Shown here piece after piece: positions 1 through 7,115 of a stretch of DNA of 33,810 bases. The stretch is from positions 1-33,810 of the IMG/VR virus record IMGVR_UViG_3300031687_000058. The stretch is one strand, 5' to 3'. The translations under genes and the position numbers were made by a program. This stretch comes from a virus. Each line of letters opens with the position of its first letter. The first letter of the stretch is position 1. The notes below the pieces were generated by a model. That model was given only the letters and a program-made list of their open reading frames with translations, did not search any database and had not been told where the DNA came from.

Positions 1-1
1 A

Positions 2-547
2 GCTTACACATTTTCTAGTGACCAAGAACCTAGCGATATGCGTGTATCGTTTGACCCTAACACATCGGGAGCATTTGCCATAACCTATCGAGGTACATCC
101 CAGTACCAATGGGTGATAAGCGGTAATATCGTTGGCTCAAACATTATTTTTCAAGCTAAAGATGCAGTTACGTCTGCATACTCTAATAATCTAGCGATTG
201 AATTTGACCCCGCCACAGCCCTAAAATTTGTTACTGTAAGCACAGCAGCTAATAACTCTTTTAAAGGCTTTGCTGTTGTAGGCACAATCGGGAAAAACCC
301 AGTTTTTAACCTAACCTCTACAAACTTTTTAGGCACATCAACAGCCGCTTATACTAACGGGCAGACCGCTACAATAATGCTACAGGGTGGCGTGTCTACC
401 AATCAATCAAGTCTTGCGATTGGCTCAACCTACTATGTTCAGATTGATGGGACATTAGCGACAAGTGCAGATTCTACTTCTGGCGCACCATCTGTAATTG
501 CTGGAAAAGCCGTCAAAGCAACAACTCTACTACTTAAAGGTGTTTAA
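2..547 (+). CDS. Tail fibre protein, C-terminal part (5' end outside window)
   Basis: The frame is open to the left edge (reading from base 2 as AYTFSSDQEP), so the first in-frame ATG at 38 is almost certainly internal. The last ~70 residues (TIMLQGGVSTNQSSLAIG, YYVQIDGTLATSADS, AGKAVKATTLLLKGV) form a beta-rich C-terminal module that I recall at the ends of fibre and tail proteins of marine phages. The protein probably sits on the tail and contacts the host surface. The truncated fibre gene at the right edge (33412 onward) could be the same gene, but the two pieces do not join in frame directly, so intervening sequence would be needed. No catalytic motif is visible. Confidence 0.7.
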   Translation, partial: AYTFSSDQEPSDMRVSFDPNTSGAFAITYRGTSQYQWVISGNIVGSNIIFQAKDAVTSAYSNNLAIEFDPATALKFVTVSTAANNSFKGFAVVGTIGKNPVFNLTSTNFLGTSTAAYTNGQTATIMLQGGVSTNQSSLAIGSTYYVQIDGTLATSADSTSGAPSVIAGKAVKATTLLLKGV

Positions 548-549
548 CA

Positions 550-834
550 ATGCAAACAATTACATTTAACACAGGCAACGTATCAGTCTACACATTCGCA
601 GACGATGCAACTATTACTGCTACCGCAGACAGTATCACTACACCCGACTTTATTATCGGTGATATGAACTCCAGCAATGCAACTATACACACAGGCGTAA
701 CAGTACCTGATGGTTGGCAGGGTGCAAAGCATACCTTTGACGGCAGTGCATGGGGTAATGTGGCTGGTTGGGTTGACCCAAAAGTCGCACAGATTGCAGC
801 ACTACAAGCGCAGATTGATGCGCTAAACCCATAG
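550..834 (+). CDS. Small fibre-associated protein of unknown function
   Basis: A 94-residue protein starting 2 nt after the preceding fibre stop, so probably translationally coupled to it. The body is beta-rich and hydrophilic (residues ~1-75) and ends in a short heptad-like helix (PKVAQIAALQAQIDALNP) that could be an oligomerisation or fibre-contact element. Small proteins directly downstream of fibre genes are often fibre chaperones or minor tip proteins; that is inference from position only. No membrane segment, signal peptide or enzyme motif is seen. Confidence 0.65.
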   Translation: MQTITFNTGNVSVYTFADDATITATADSITTPDFIIGDMNSSNATIHTGVTVPDGWQGAKHTFDGSAWGNVAGWVDPKVAQIAALQAQIDALNP

Positions 835-843
835 GAGAAATTT

Positions 844-948
844 ATGCCAACAGTAAAAGGTAAGAAGTACCCTTACACAGCCGCAGGTAAAAAAGCCGCA
901 ACAGCAGCTAGTAAGCCAAAGAAAAGTCCAAAGAAAAAAGGATACTAA
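844..948 (+). CDS. Short lysine-rich protein (34 aa)
   Basis: A 34-residue ORF beginning MPTVKGKKYPYTAAGKK, preceded by a good ribosome binding site (AGGAGA, 834-839). It is strongly basic, with Lys/Ala-rich low complexity throughout. Very similar short ORFs (M-P-x-V-x-GKKYPYT-x-x-GK-x-A) occur beside structural genes in many marine podoviruses in my recollection; no function is known. It may bind nucleic acid or be a minor virion component. Confidence 0.65.
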   Translation: MPTVKGKKYPYTAAGKKAATAASKPKKSPKKKGY

Positions 949-950
949 AA

Positions 951-1091
951 ATGAAGGGTGTAAAACATTATTTAAAAAATGGTACTGAATGGAAAGGTTC
1001 TATTCATAAGACTAATGGAAAAGCTATGACAGGTGCAAAACACACTGCTTCTAGTAAGCCGTTATCTCATAAAAAAAATACTAAAAAGTAA
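951..1091 (+). CDS. Short basic protein with KGVKHY...GTEWKG motif (46 aa)
   Basis: A 46-residue ORF starting 2 nt after the preceding stop. The sequence MKGVKHYLKNGTEWKGSIHK followed by TGAKHTASSKPLSHKK matches a small basic family that I associate with marine phage structural clusters; function unknown. Its stop overlaps the next start as TAATG (1089-1093), consistent with translational coupling. The high Lys/His content suggests nucleic-acid or virion association, which is inference. Confidence 0.65.
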   Translation: MKGVKHYLKNGTEWKGSIHKTNGKAMTGAKHTASSKPLSHKKNTKK

Positions 1092-1321
1092 TGTGGTCAA
1101 TCTTAGTAACAACTATGCTTGCAGTGACTGAAGTACCTGCAATGCCTGTTATAATTTTTAGCTATCCAACCCTTAAACAATGTAGATTAGAATTAATAGA
1201 TATTTCTAAAAAGTTAGATTATGAGTTAATTGTTAATCCTATGTTGGGATACATATCACAGAAAAAAACAGAAGAAAAAACTACTGTTGCTTTCTGTGCT
1301 AAGAATTTACAAAGTATTTAA
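1091..1321 (+). CDS. Small protein with hydrophobic N-terminus, possibly exported
   Basis: A 76-residue protein. Residues 1-23 (MWSILVTTMLAVTEVPAMPV) are hydrophobic and could be a signal peptide or anchor, though no charged n-region is present. Two cysteines (near residues 31 and 69) could form a disulfide if exported. Both ends use TAATG overlaps (1089-1093 and 1319-1323), which supports a real coupled gene. A lysis-accessory or cell-envelope role is possible from position but not shown. Confidence 0.55.
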   Translation: MWSILVTTMLAVTEVPAMPVIIFSYPTLKQCRLELIDISKKLDYELIVNPMLGYISQKKTEEKTTVAFCAKNLQSI

Positions 1322-1503
1322 TGAACTCTAGTCCACTAGAAGTGTACCCTGTGCATGTTTTACCTACCTCAGCCCCTGTAGGTCAAGAACTTTTAATTGA
1401 ACCTTCAGTAAACAGAGTAAACGCAGAGTATCTTGTAGTGCAACCATCAAGAGAGCCTTACGGGGTTCCTCAAGAATATACAAGGAGGTTGTGGATATGC
1501 TAG
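1321..1503 (+). CDS. Hypothetical 60-aa protein
   Basis: Starts in a TAATG overlap with the preceding gene and overlaps the start of the next one by a few bases. It is proline-rich (P at many positions through residue 50) with no recognisable domain, signal or membrane segment. Support comes only from packing and coupling; it could also be a leader ORF carrying the strong AGGAGG of the next gene (1483-1488). Confidence 0.45.
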   Translation: MNSSPLEVYPVHVLPTSAPVGQELLIEPSVNRVNAEYLVVQPSREPYGVPQEYTRRLWIC

Positions 1504-1922
1504 CAGAATTAGCTATTGCTAATGCGGCTTTTCAAGTAATTAAGCAAACACTAAGTAACGGCAAGGAAATTGCTGATGCTGGATCTGCGTTAACAAAATA
1601 CTTTGGTGCAAGCCAAGCTATAGAGCAAAAGGCTAAATTAGGTACAGGTGACGTACTAGCCGCCTATCAAGCAAAACAGGCTTTAGAAAGGCAAGAAAAA
1701 GAACTTGAGTTTATGCTCAACAAACAGGGACTTTTAGGGTATTACAAGTATCAACAATTTCGTGATGAGTTTAATAAAAAGCAAAAGTCTGATGCTAAAA
1801 AACGAAAGATTAGACAAGCTAAAATTAACTCAAATATTAATGAAGGTTTACTTGTACTAGGGATTGTTATAATTATAGTCGCTGCTGCCTTTGGCGTTTT
1901 TTATTATATAAGGACTTATTGA
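1497..1922 (+). CDS. C-terminally membrane-anchored coiled-coil protein
   Basis: The ATG at 1497 is chosen over an in-frame GTG at 1491 because AGGAGG (1483-1488) lies 8 nt before 1497 but only 2 nt before 1491. The 141-residue product has an Ala-rich helical N-terminus, a charged coiled-coil-like middle (residues ~55-110, rich in K/Q/E/R) and one strong membrane segment near the C-terminus (~117-136, GLLVLGIVIIIVAAAFGVFYY). I recall proteins with a similar N-terminus (MLAELAxANAAFxVIKQT) in marine phage structural clusters; function unknown. The neighbouring gene also encodes a coiled coil with a C-terminal membrane segment, so the pair may act together at the membrane, for example in lysis or DNA entry. 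Confidence 0.65.
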   Translation: MLAELAIANAAFQVIKQTLSNGKEIADAGSALTKYFGASQAIEQKAKLGTGDVLAAYQAKQALERQEKELEFMLNKQGLLGYYKYQQFRDEFNKKQKSDAKKRKIRQAKINSNINEGLLVLGIVIIIVAAAFGVFYYIRTY

Positions 1923-2209
1923 AAGTGTCAGAACAACGATTTGATAGGATAGAAAATAGTCTAGAATCTTTAACAGCTAAAGTAGATAGAATGGCAGAAC
2001 TAATGAACGCTATCATCCGAATGGAAGAAAAACAATTAGCTATTCAACACAGGCTAGATAACATAGATACTAGAATTAATTTACATGGTACTGAGATAGA
2101 CCACCACTCAGTTCAAATAGCTAAGGCTAGGGGCATGGCTTCTGGTTTTGTAGCACTAGCTGCTATTTTTGGTGGCCTGAGTTCTTATTTAATGGGGAAG
2201 GTTCAATAA
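1919..2209 (+). CDS. XhlA/DUF7201-like coiled coil with C-terminal TM segment (lysis candidate)
   Basis: The start is TTG at 1919, overlapping the previous TGA; GTG at 1925 is an alternative with better spacing from AAGGA (1910-1914). The 96-residue product is a heptad-rich coiled coil (residues ~5-60: RFDRIENSLESLTAKVDRM ... RLDNIDTRI) followed by one membrane segment (~70-92, GMASGFVALAAIFGGLSSYLM). This topology is that of XhlA haemolysin/lysis-accessory proteins and the DUF7201 small phage proteins. A holin-accessory or spanin-like role is plausible; the family match is from memory. Confidence 0.55.
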   Translation: MKVSEQRFDRIENSLESLTAKVDRMAELMNAIIRMEEKQLAIQHRLDNIDTRINLHGTEIDHHSVQIAKARGMASGFVALAAIFGGLSSYLMGKVQ

Positions 2210-2887
2210 ATGACATATAGAGAAATTATAGACGGAGTGTTGCGTAGGTTAAGAGAGGATCAATTAGGTTCTGATTGGACAGGTGATTTATCTTCAGCTA
2301 GCGGCCCAACTGATTATCAAAAAATGATTGGTGACTTTGTTAATGATGCAAAGTATGAAGTAGAACATTACTGGGATTGGCAAGTTCTGAGAGTAACGTC
2401 TGCTATTTCTACTACAAGCGGAACTATGTCTTACTCTTTAGTGGGTGCAGATAGAGACTTTAAAGTTTTAGATGTTATAGATACAAAAGAAGGAGTGCAT
2501 CTAAAACAAATGTCTAGTGCTGAACTAAATCTAAAAGTATTTCCTACTGCTAATATAGCTACAGGACAACCTATTGGATATGGTTTTAATGGCATAGACA
2601 ATAATTTAGACACTGTAGTTGATATTTGGCCTGTGCCTAATGACACACGACAGATTAATTTTAACGTAGTTAAACCACAAGATAAATTAACGCAAGCATC
2701 TACTAATTGTTATGTTATTGAGCAAGCTGTTATTTTAGGTGCTTATCTGAGAGCTTTATCTGAACGAGGTGAGGACGGAGGAACTCAAGTGTCTGTAGCT
2801 GCGGTAGAATACAACAATGTAATATCAAGAGCAGTGCAGATTGACGCTGGTAAGACTCAAATGGAGACTGTGTGGTATGCCAACTAA
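2210..2887 (+). CDS. Head-tail adaptor / tail tubular A-like protein
   Basis: A 225-residue protein starting immediately after the preceding stop. The N-terminus MTYREIIDGVLRRLRE, then YQKMIGDFVNDAKYEVEHYWDWQVL, is the pattern I associate with podovirus adaptor (gatekeeper) proteins that form a ring under the portal. It is followed directly by the nozzle-like gene, the usual adaptor-nozzle order (T7 gp11-gp12; P22 gp4-gp10). Predominantly helical at both ends with a beta middle; no membrane segment. The last 11 nt overlap the next gene. Confidence 0.65.
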   Translation: MTYREIIDGVLRRLREDQLGSDWTGDLSSASGPTDYQKMIGDFVNDAKYEVEHYWDWQVLRVTSAISTTSGTMSYSLVGADRDFKVLDVIDTKEGVHLKQMSSAELNLKVFPTANIATGQPIGYGFNGIDNNLDTVVDIWPVPNDTRQINFNVVKPQDKLTQASTNCYVIEQAVILGAYLRALSERGEDGGTQVSVAAVEYNNVISRAVQIDAGKTQMETVWYAN

Positions 2888-4502
2888 GCCCTTATCCCCG
2901 TTAGTGCTAGACTCGGTAGGAGTCTTTGGATTAAACACTCAAGCTAACGCTTCTAGTCTAGATCACCGATGGTTAATTAAAGCAGAGAATATAATGCTTA
3001 CCTCAGAAGGTAGGTTAACTTCTCGTAAAGGGATTAGAGCTATTTCTAATTCTGTAGGCAATCACGCTGTAAAGTCTCTACATAATCATAAAAATACAAA
3101 CGGTACATATACTTTAATATCTTCTGCAAATAATAAAATATTTAAAATGGATTTTAGCACTTCTCCTGCTACATCTACTCAACAGAATTTTGCAAACAGT
3201 CCTCAAACTATTTCAGCAGATAATTGGCAATGGGTGCAGTATGATAATAATGCTATGGCAGTTCAGAAAGGACACAAGCCAATACATTATAATCAAACTA
3301 CTGGAGTATGGTCTGATTTAGAAGACGTAACAGGATATACATCACCTGTTGGTGTAACTACATTTAACCCTTCTTGTGTTTTATCTAAGTATGGTAGAAT
3401 GTGGGCAGCAGGTATTTCAGAAGACAAAGAAACTTTATTTTATTCTCAATCATTAAATCATCATAAATTTCAAGGTACTGGAGCTGGCGCAGTTAATATG
3501 AGGTCGGTATGGGGCTATGATGATATAGTTGCATTAGAGTCGTTCAACGGTAAGTTAATTATTTTTGGAAAGCAGAACATAGCTATCTATAATGATCCTT
3601 TTGATCCTAGTGCTGCTACTTTTGCTTTAGATGAAGTTATACACGGAGTAGGGTGTATTGCCCGTGACTCAGTACAAGCCTTTGGTGATGATGTTTTATT
3701 CTTATCTGCTGACGGTGTAAGATCCCTCAATCGTACTAAGATACAAGACAAGATGCCCCTAACAGACTTGACTAAGAATGTCAAGAGTGATATTATAAAA
3801 CATATTATTTCATCTAGTCCAGACGATATTAAGGCTCAGTTTAATCATTCTGGTGGTTACTATATTTTATCGTTTACAGGAATTAATGAAACATACATCT
3901 TAGACTTTAAAGCTCAGAATCCAGACATGACTCCCCGTGTTACTAAGTGGCTTACTGATTTCAGCAGAAGTCCTAAGTCTTACTTTTCTACTAATGAAGG
4001 TATTCTCTACATTGGACTAGGATCTAGTGTTGTAGGTAAAACATTTAATGGTGTAGTTGCTGATTACGATAACTATTTTGATGTAGACTACTCAGGCTCT
4101 ACCGCAATCAATAACGCATATCAAACAATATTTAAAACAGTATGGATGGACTTTGGAAACCCCGACACAGCTAAATTATTAAAACAGTTTTCTTGTGTTA
4201 TAGATGGGGGTCGTGAGCAAGATGTTACAGTTAATTGGTTTAGAGACTACAACAACACACAAGGCGATTCAGCCTCTTTTAATCTTAGGCCCTCATCTTC
4301 TGGAGTTACTGCTTTATACGGTTCCAGTACAAGTTTATATGGTGCGTCTAAATACTCACCTCTGTTCTTCCCTAGAGAGTACAGAATTAATTTAAGTAAA
4401 GCTGCTAAGGTGGTACAGATAGAAATGATAAATTTAATTAAAGGGTTTAAAGGGTCGCTACAGAGCATGACCGTTTTAGCTAAAGGGGGCAAGATTCGAT
4501 GA
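2877..4502 (+). CDS. Tail nozzle / P22 gp10-like beta-propeller protein
   Basis: The ATG at 2877 (MPTKPLSPLVLDSVGVFGLN) is preferred to an upstream in-frame ATG at 2841, which would give a long overlap with the adaptor gene and a non-typical N-terminus. The 541-residue product has the 'N-terminal Leu/Pro, then A-x-N-ML-T-S-E-G-R-L-T-S-R-KG' opening typical of podovirus nozzle proteins, which list DNA-stabilisation/tail-tube subunits, followed by repeated beta strands with aromatic residues consistent with a propeller. Role: distal tail tube that holds DNA in the virion. It overlaps the next start as ATGA (4499-4502). Confidence 0.65.
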   Translation: MPTKPLSPLVLDSVGVFGLNTQANASSLDHRWLIKAENIMLTSEGRLTSRKGIRAISNSVGNHAVKSLHNHKNTNGTYTLISSANNKIFKMDFSTSPATSTQQNFANSPQTISADNWQWVQYDNNAMAVQKGHKPIHYNQTTGVWSDLEDVTGYTSPVGVTTFNPSCVLSKYGRMWAAGISEDKETLFYSQSLNHHKFQGTGAGAVNMRSVWGYDDIVALESFNGKLIIFGKQNIAIYNDPFDPSAATFALDEVIHGVGCIARDSVQAFGDDVLFLSADGVRSLNRTKIQDKMPLTDLTKNVKSDIIKHIISSSPDDIKAQFNHSGGYYILSFTGINETYILDFKAQNPDMTPRVTKWLTDFSRSPKSYFSTNEGILYIGLGSSVVGKTFNGVVADYDNYFDVDYSGSTAINNAYQTIFKTVWMDFGNPDTAKLLKQFSCVIDGGREQDVTVNWFRDYNNTQGDSASFNLRPSSSGVTALYGSSTSLYGASKYSPLFFPREYRINLSKAAKVVQIEMINLIKGFKGSLQSMTVLAKGGKIR

Positions 4503-5152
4503 GTAATTACACGGTACAGATAGCGTGGTCAGGTAAGGATGCTTTAGCAGATTCAGATCCAGCTAAGGTTATTTCAGGAGATAGTTTTAATACTGAATTT
4601 GTAGCAGTTCAAACAGCAGTCAACTCTAAAGCAGAGTTAAATGGTAATGCAGCAGAAGCCTTTAGCGCAGCTACTCCTACGTCTGGTGATACAACTACTA
4701 AAGTAGCTACTACAGCCTTTGTTGCCGCAGCTATTACAACTGCCTCTTCTAATGCAGCTACAGTAAATGGATTTGCTTACCCTGTAGGGTCTGTCTACAC
4801 TTCTATTGTTGCTACTAACCCTGCTACTTTATTAGGAGTAGGCACATGGTCAGCTTTTGGTGCTGGCAGAGTTCTAGTAGGTATTGATTCTTCAGACGCT
4901 TCTTTTAATGTTGTAGAAGAGACAGGTGGTGCTAAGACAGACGCACACGCTCTTTCAATTAGTGAGATACCAGCACACACTCACGCTTCTGGATGGACAT
5001 TAGGCGGTGGTGATGGAAGTGCTAATGTATACGCTACGACCAATGGTGGCGCAGGGGCTCCTGCTTCTGGATCTACAGGTGGTGGAGCAACTCATACACA
5101 CGATATTGTACAGCCTTATGTCGTAGTTTACTTTTGGAAGAGGACAGCATAA
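4499..5152 (+). CDS. Short tail fibre-like protein with metal-binding HxH motifs
   Basis: A 217-residue protein. Residues 1-90 are an Ala/Thr-rich shaft-like region; from ~94 (YPVGSVYTSI ... LLGVGTWSAFGAGRVLVGID) it follows the collar/receptor-binding pattern of T4 gp12-like short fibres. Two HxH motifs, H160-T-H162 (IPAHTH) and H199-T-H201 (HTHDI), and the typical ending PYVVVYFWKR are seen directly; in gp12 such histidines hold a metal ion in the trimer. Predicted role: host adsorption from the tail tip. Glycine-rich loops between the two HxH motifs may be the variable surface. Overlaps its neighbours at both ends. Confidence 0.75.
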   Translation: MSNYTVQIAWSGKDALADSDPAKVISGDSFNTEFVAVQTAVNSKAELNGNAAEAFSAATPTSGDTTTKVATTAFVAAAITTASSNAATVNGFAYPVGSVYTSIVATNPATLLGVGTWSAFGAGRVLVGIDSSDASFNVVEETGGAKTDAHALSISEIPAHTHASGWTLGGGDGSANVYATTNGGAGAPASGSTGGGATHTHDIVQPYVVVYFWKRTA

Positions 5153-7092
5153 TGGCTAATTTTTATAGCAATAGCTCTAGTAACATGACAGGTGGAGATA
5201 CGCGTGGTGAAGATAACCCATATGGAGGATACGCTAACAAAACTACAGGTGCTGGAGGTTACAATAATCCAGCAGGAGGAAATCAAAATAATAATAAAAT
5301 AAAAACAACAATTCCTCCTTCAGCATCAAATATAAATAATGTAAAAACAATATTTGATACTATTTTTGGTAGAGAGCCTAATCCAGAAGCTTTAGCTCAC
5401 TACGCAGAAAAAATGCAGAGTTTAGGCCCTGCTGAAGTTTTAAAGCAGATAAGTGAAAGTCCAGAAGCAGTCCAGCTTAAAAATCAACCTATGAGATTTC
5501 CGTATACAAGCGATTTTGAAAACACTGGAATGTTATCACTAATGGGCAGTCCTAGTGAAACAAACACATACGCTGCTGCACCTACTCAATTTACTACTAG
5601 CGGTACAGGAGCTAATTACCCTGACGCTGTGCCTGATACAATGTTTACGGGAATAGGTAGTGGTCTTACTGGTGGTCTTACAAATTTAATGATAGATAAA
5701 GCAGCAGAAGGACTAGGTGCTGATAATTATCTTGGTGGTTTGTTAAATGCTTATAGTGATTTTGATCCTTTAGGTCAATTTGCTAGTCAAACTATGTACG
5801 GAATGAATGATGAAGCTAAAAGAAAGTATGCTAGATTAGAACTAGAAGACCCTAATTGGTCTAGTATGAGTGAAATTGATCGTGTAGCAAAGGCAAGATC
5901 CTCTCAGATAAATGACCAACTACCTAATGCTTACATACAAGGAAGTCAGAATCTTACTGACTCTCAATTAGCTGCTTTAAAACCAGAAGGTTTTCCTGCT
6001 TCTCAATGGGATTCTTTAAATTCTGACATGAAACTGTCATTAATAGGTGATAGTAAAAATAGCACAGGGGCTGGTTTTCTTAGTGTTTCTGGGAATGCTG
6101 CTGCTGGCGGTCTTCCTGCTGGCAATTCTAATGGGCAGGGTGGTCTTGATTACTTGAGTTTAATAGGAACTGGAGCCACTGGAGCCACTGGAGCCACTGG
6201 AGGAACTACAGGCACTGGAGGAACTACAGGCACTGGAGTAACTACAGGCACTGGAGTAACTACAGGCACTGGAGTAACTACAGGCACTGGAGGAACTACA
6301 GGCACTGGAGGAACTACAGGCACTGGAGGAACTACAGGCACTACAGGCACTGGAGGTGCTTTTACTGGAACTATGTTTAATGGGGAATATACAGGTGATG
6401 CTGTAAATCAGTTATCACAGGCTCGTTCACCTCGTAGTATGGACTTTAATAGTATATACGGAACTACTTCATTTAATCCAGCTACAGGTCAATTTGATCA
6501 ACAAACATCACCTGAATACAATCAATTTCAACAGGGTCTTCTAGGACAGCTTCAGGGCTCTCAGGATGCGTACCAGAGCTTTGATCCACAAGATGCTGCC
6601 TCAGAGTACCTACGTGGAGTAAATGCCCTTAGAGAGCCTATGAGGGAGCAACAGACAGACTCTAAGTTGAGTCGTTTAATTCAGTCTGGTAAACTAGGGT
6701 CTACGGTTGGTACACAAGCTTTAGCTCAATTAGAGACAGAGCAAGAAAGCCAACGGTTCCAAGAAGCAATACAAGCCCAACAATACGGGACTCAAATGCA
6801 AGACCGTATGTTACGCAATCAAGCTGGTATGTTTGGTCTTACTTCTCAGGTAGCCGCAGAGCAATTCAAACCACAACAACAAGCATTAGGTTCAGTACCT
6901 ATGCTACAACAAATCTACGGTTTTGCACAAGAGCCTCAGTTCCAACAAGGTCTAGCCGAACAAGGTATTGGCGCACAGCAAAGTGCTAATAATACAGCAA
7001 ACTGGATGAATCTAGGAACCTCAGTTTTAGGTAGTGACATAGGGCAAGATATATTAGGTGATGGTTGGGGTTGGTTAAAGAGCAAGCTTTAA
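5152..7092 (+). CDS. Internal virion/tail protein with DUF4214-like module and TGGTTG repeats
   Basis: Start ATG 5152 lies in a TAATG overlap with the previous stop and follows GAGGA (about 10 nt upstream); an upstream in-frame ATG at 5134 is less likely. Of 646 residues, 1-60 are Gly/Asn-rich and disordered; ~64-115 (VKTIFDTIFGREPNPEALAHY ... EVLKQISESPEAV) resembles a DUF4214-type helical module; 340-399 is a Gly/Thr collagen-like repeat; ~440-620 is Gln-rich helical sequence (YLRGVNALREPMREQQ ... ) of the kind found in podovirus ejection proteins. Its place before two more large proteins fits a three-protein ejection set (T7 gp14-15-16; P22 gp7-20-16). The assignment rests on position and composition. 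Confidence 0.6.
   Translation: MANFYSNSSSNMTGGDTRGEDNPYGGYANKTTGAGGYNNPAGGNQNNNKIKTTIPPSASNINNVKTIFDTIFGREPNPEALAHYAEKMQSLGPAEVLKQISESPEAVQLKNQPMRFPYTSDFENTGMLSLMGSPSETNTYAAAPTQFTTSGTGANYPDAVPDTMFTGIGSGLTGGLTNLMIDKAAEGLGADNYLGGLLNAYSDFDPLGQFASQTMYGMNDEAKRKYARLELEDPNWSSMSEIDRVAKARSSQINDQLPNAYIQGSQNLTDSQLAALKPEGFPASQWDSLNSDMKLSLIGDSKNSTGAGFLSVSGNAAAGGLPAGNSNGQGGLDYLSLIGTGATGATGATGGTTGTGGTTGTGVTTGTGVTTGTGVTTGTGGTTGTGGTTGTGGTTGTTGTGGAFTGTMFNGEYTGDAVNQLSQARSPRSMDFNSIYGTTSFNPATGQFDQQTSPEYNQFQQGLLGQLQGSQDAYQSFDPQDAASEYLRGVNALREPMREQQTDSKLSRLIQSGKLGSTVGTQALAQLETEQESQRFQEAIQAQQYGTQMQDRMLRNQAGMFGLTSQVAAEQFKPQQQALGSVPMLQQIYGFAQEPQFQQGLAEQGIGAQQSANNTANWMNLGTSVLGSDIGQDILGDGWGWLKSKL
6169..6348 (+). repeat. 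In-frame tandem repeat array (9-nt and 18-nt units)
   Basis: Three copies of ACTGGAGCC (6169-6195) lead into eight 18-nt units (6196-6339) of ACTGGAGGAACTACAGGC and a half unit (6340-6348). The reading frame is kept, giving (TGA)3 then (TGGTTG/TGVTTG)8. Units 3-5 share a gga-to-gta change that turns Gly into Val, so the three variant copies sit together, as expected from local unit duplication. The array probably varies in copy number. Confidence 0.9.
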
Positions 7093-7115
7093 AATATATA
7101 AAGGAGTAGAGACAC

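Noticed and set aside
6150-6350. Minus-strand Pro/Val repeat ORF
   Set aside because: Antisense reading of the 18-bp repeat array.
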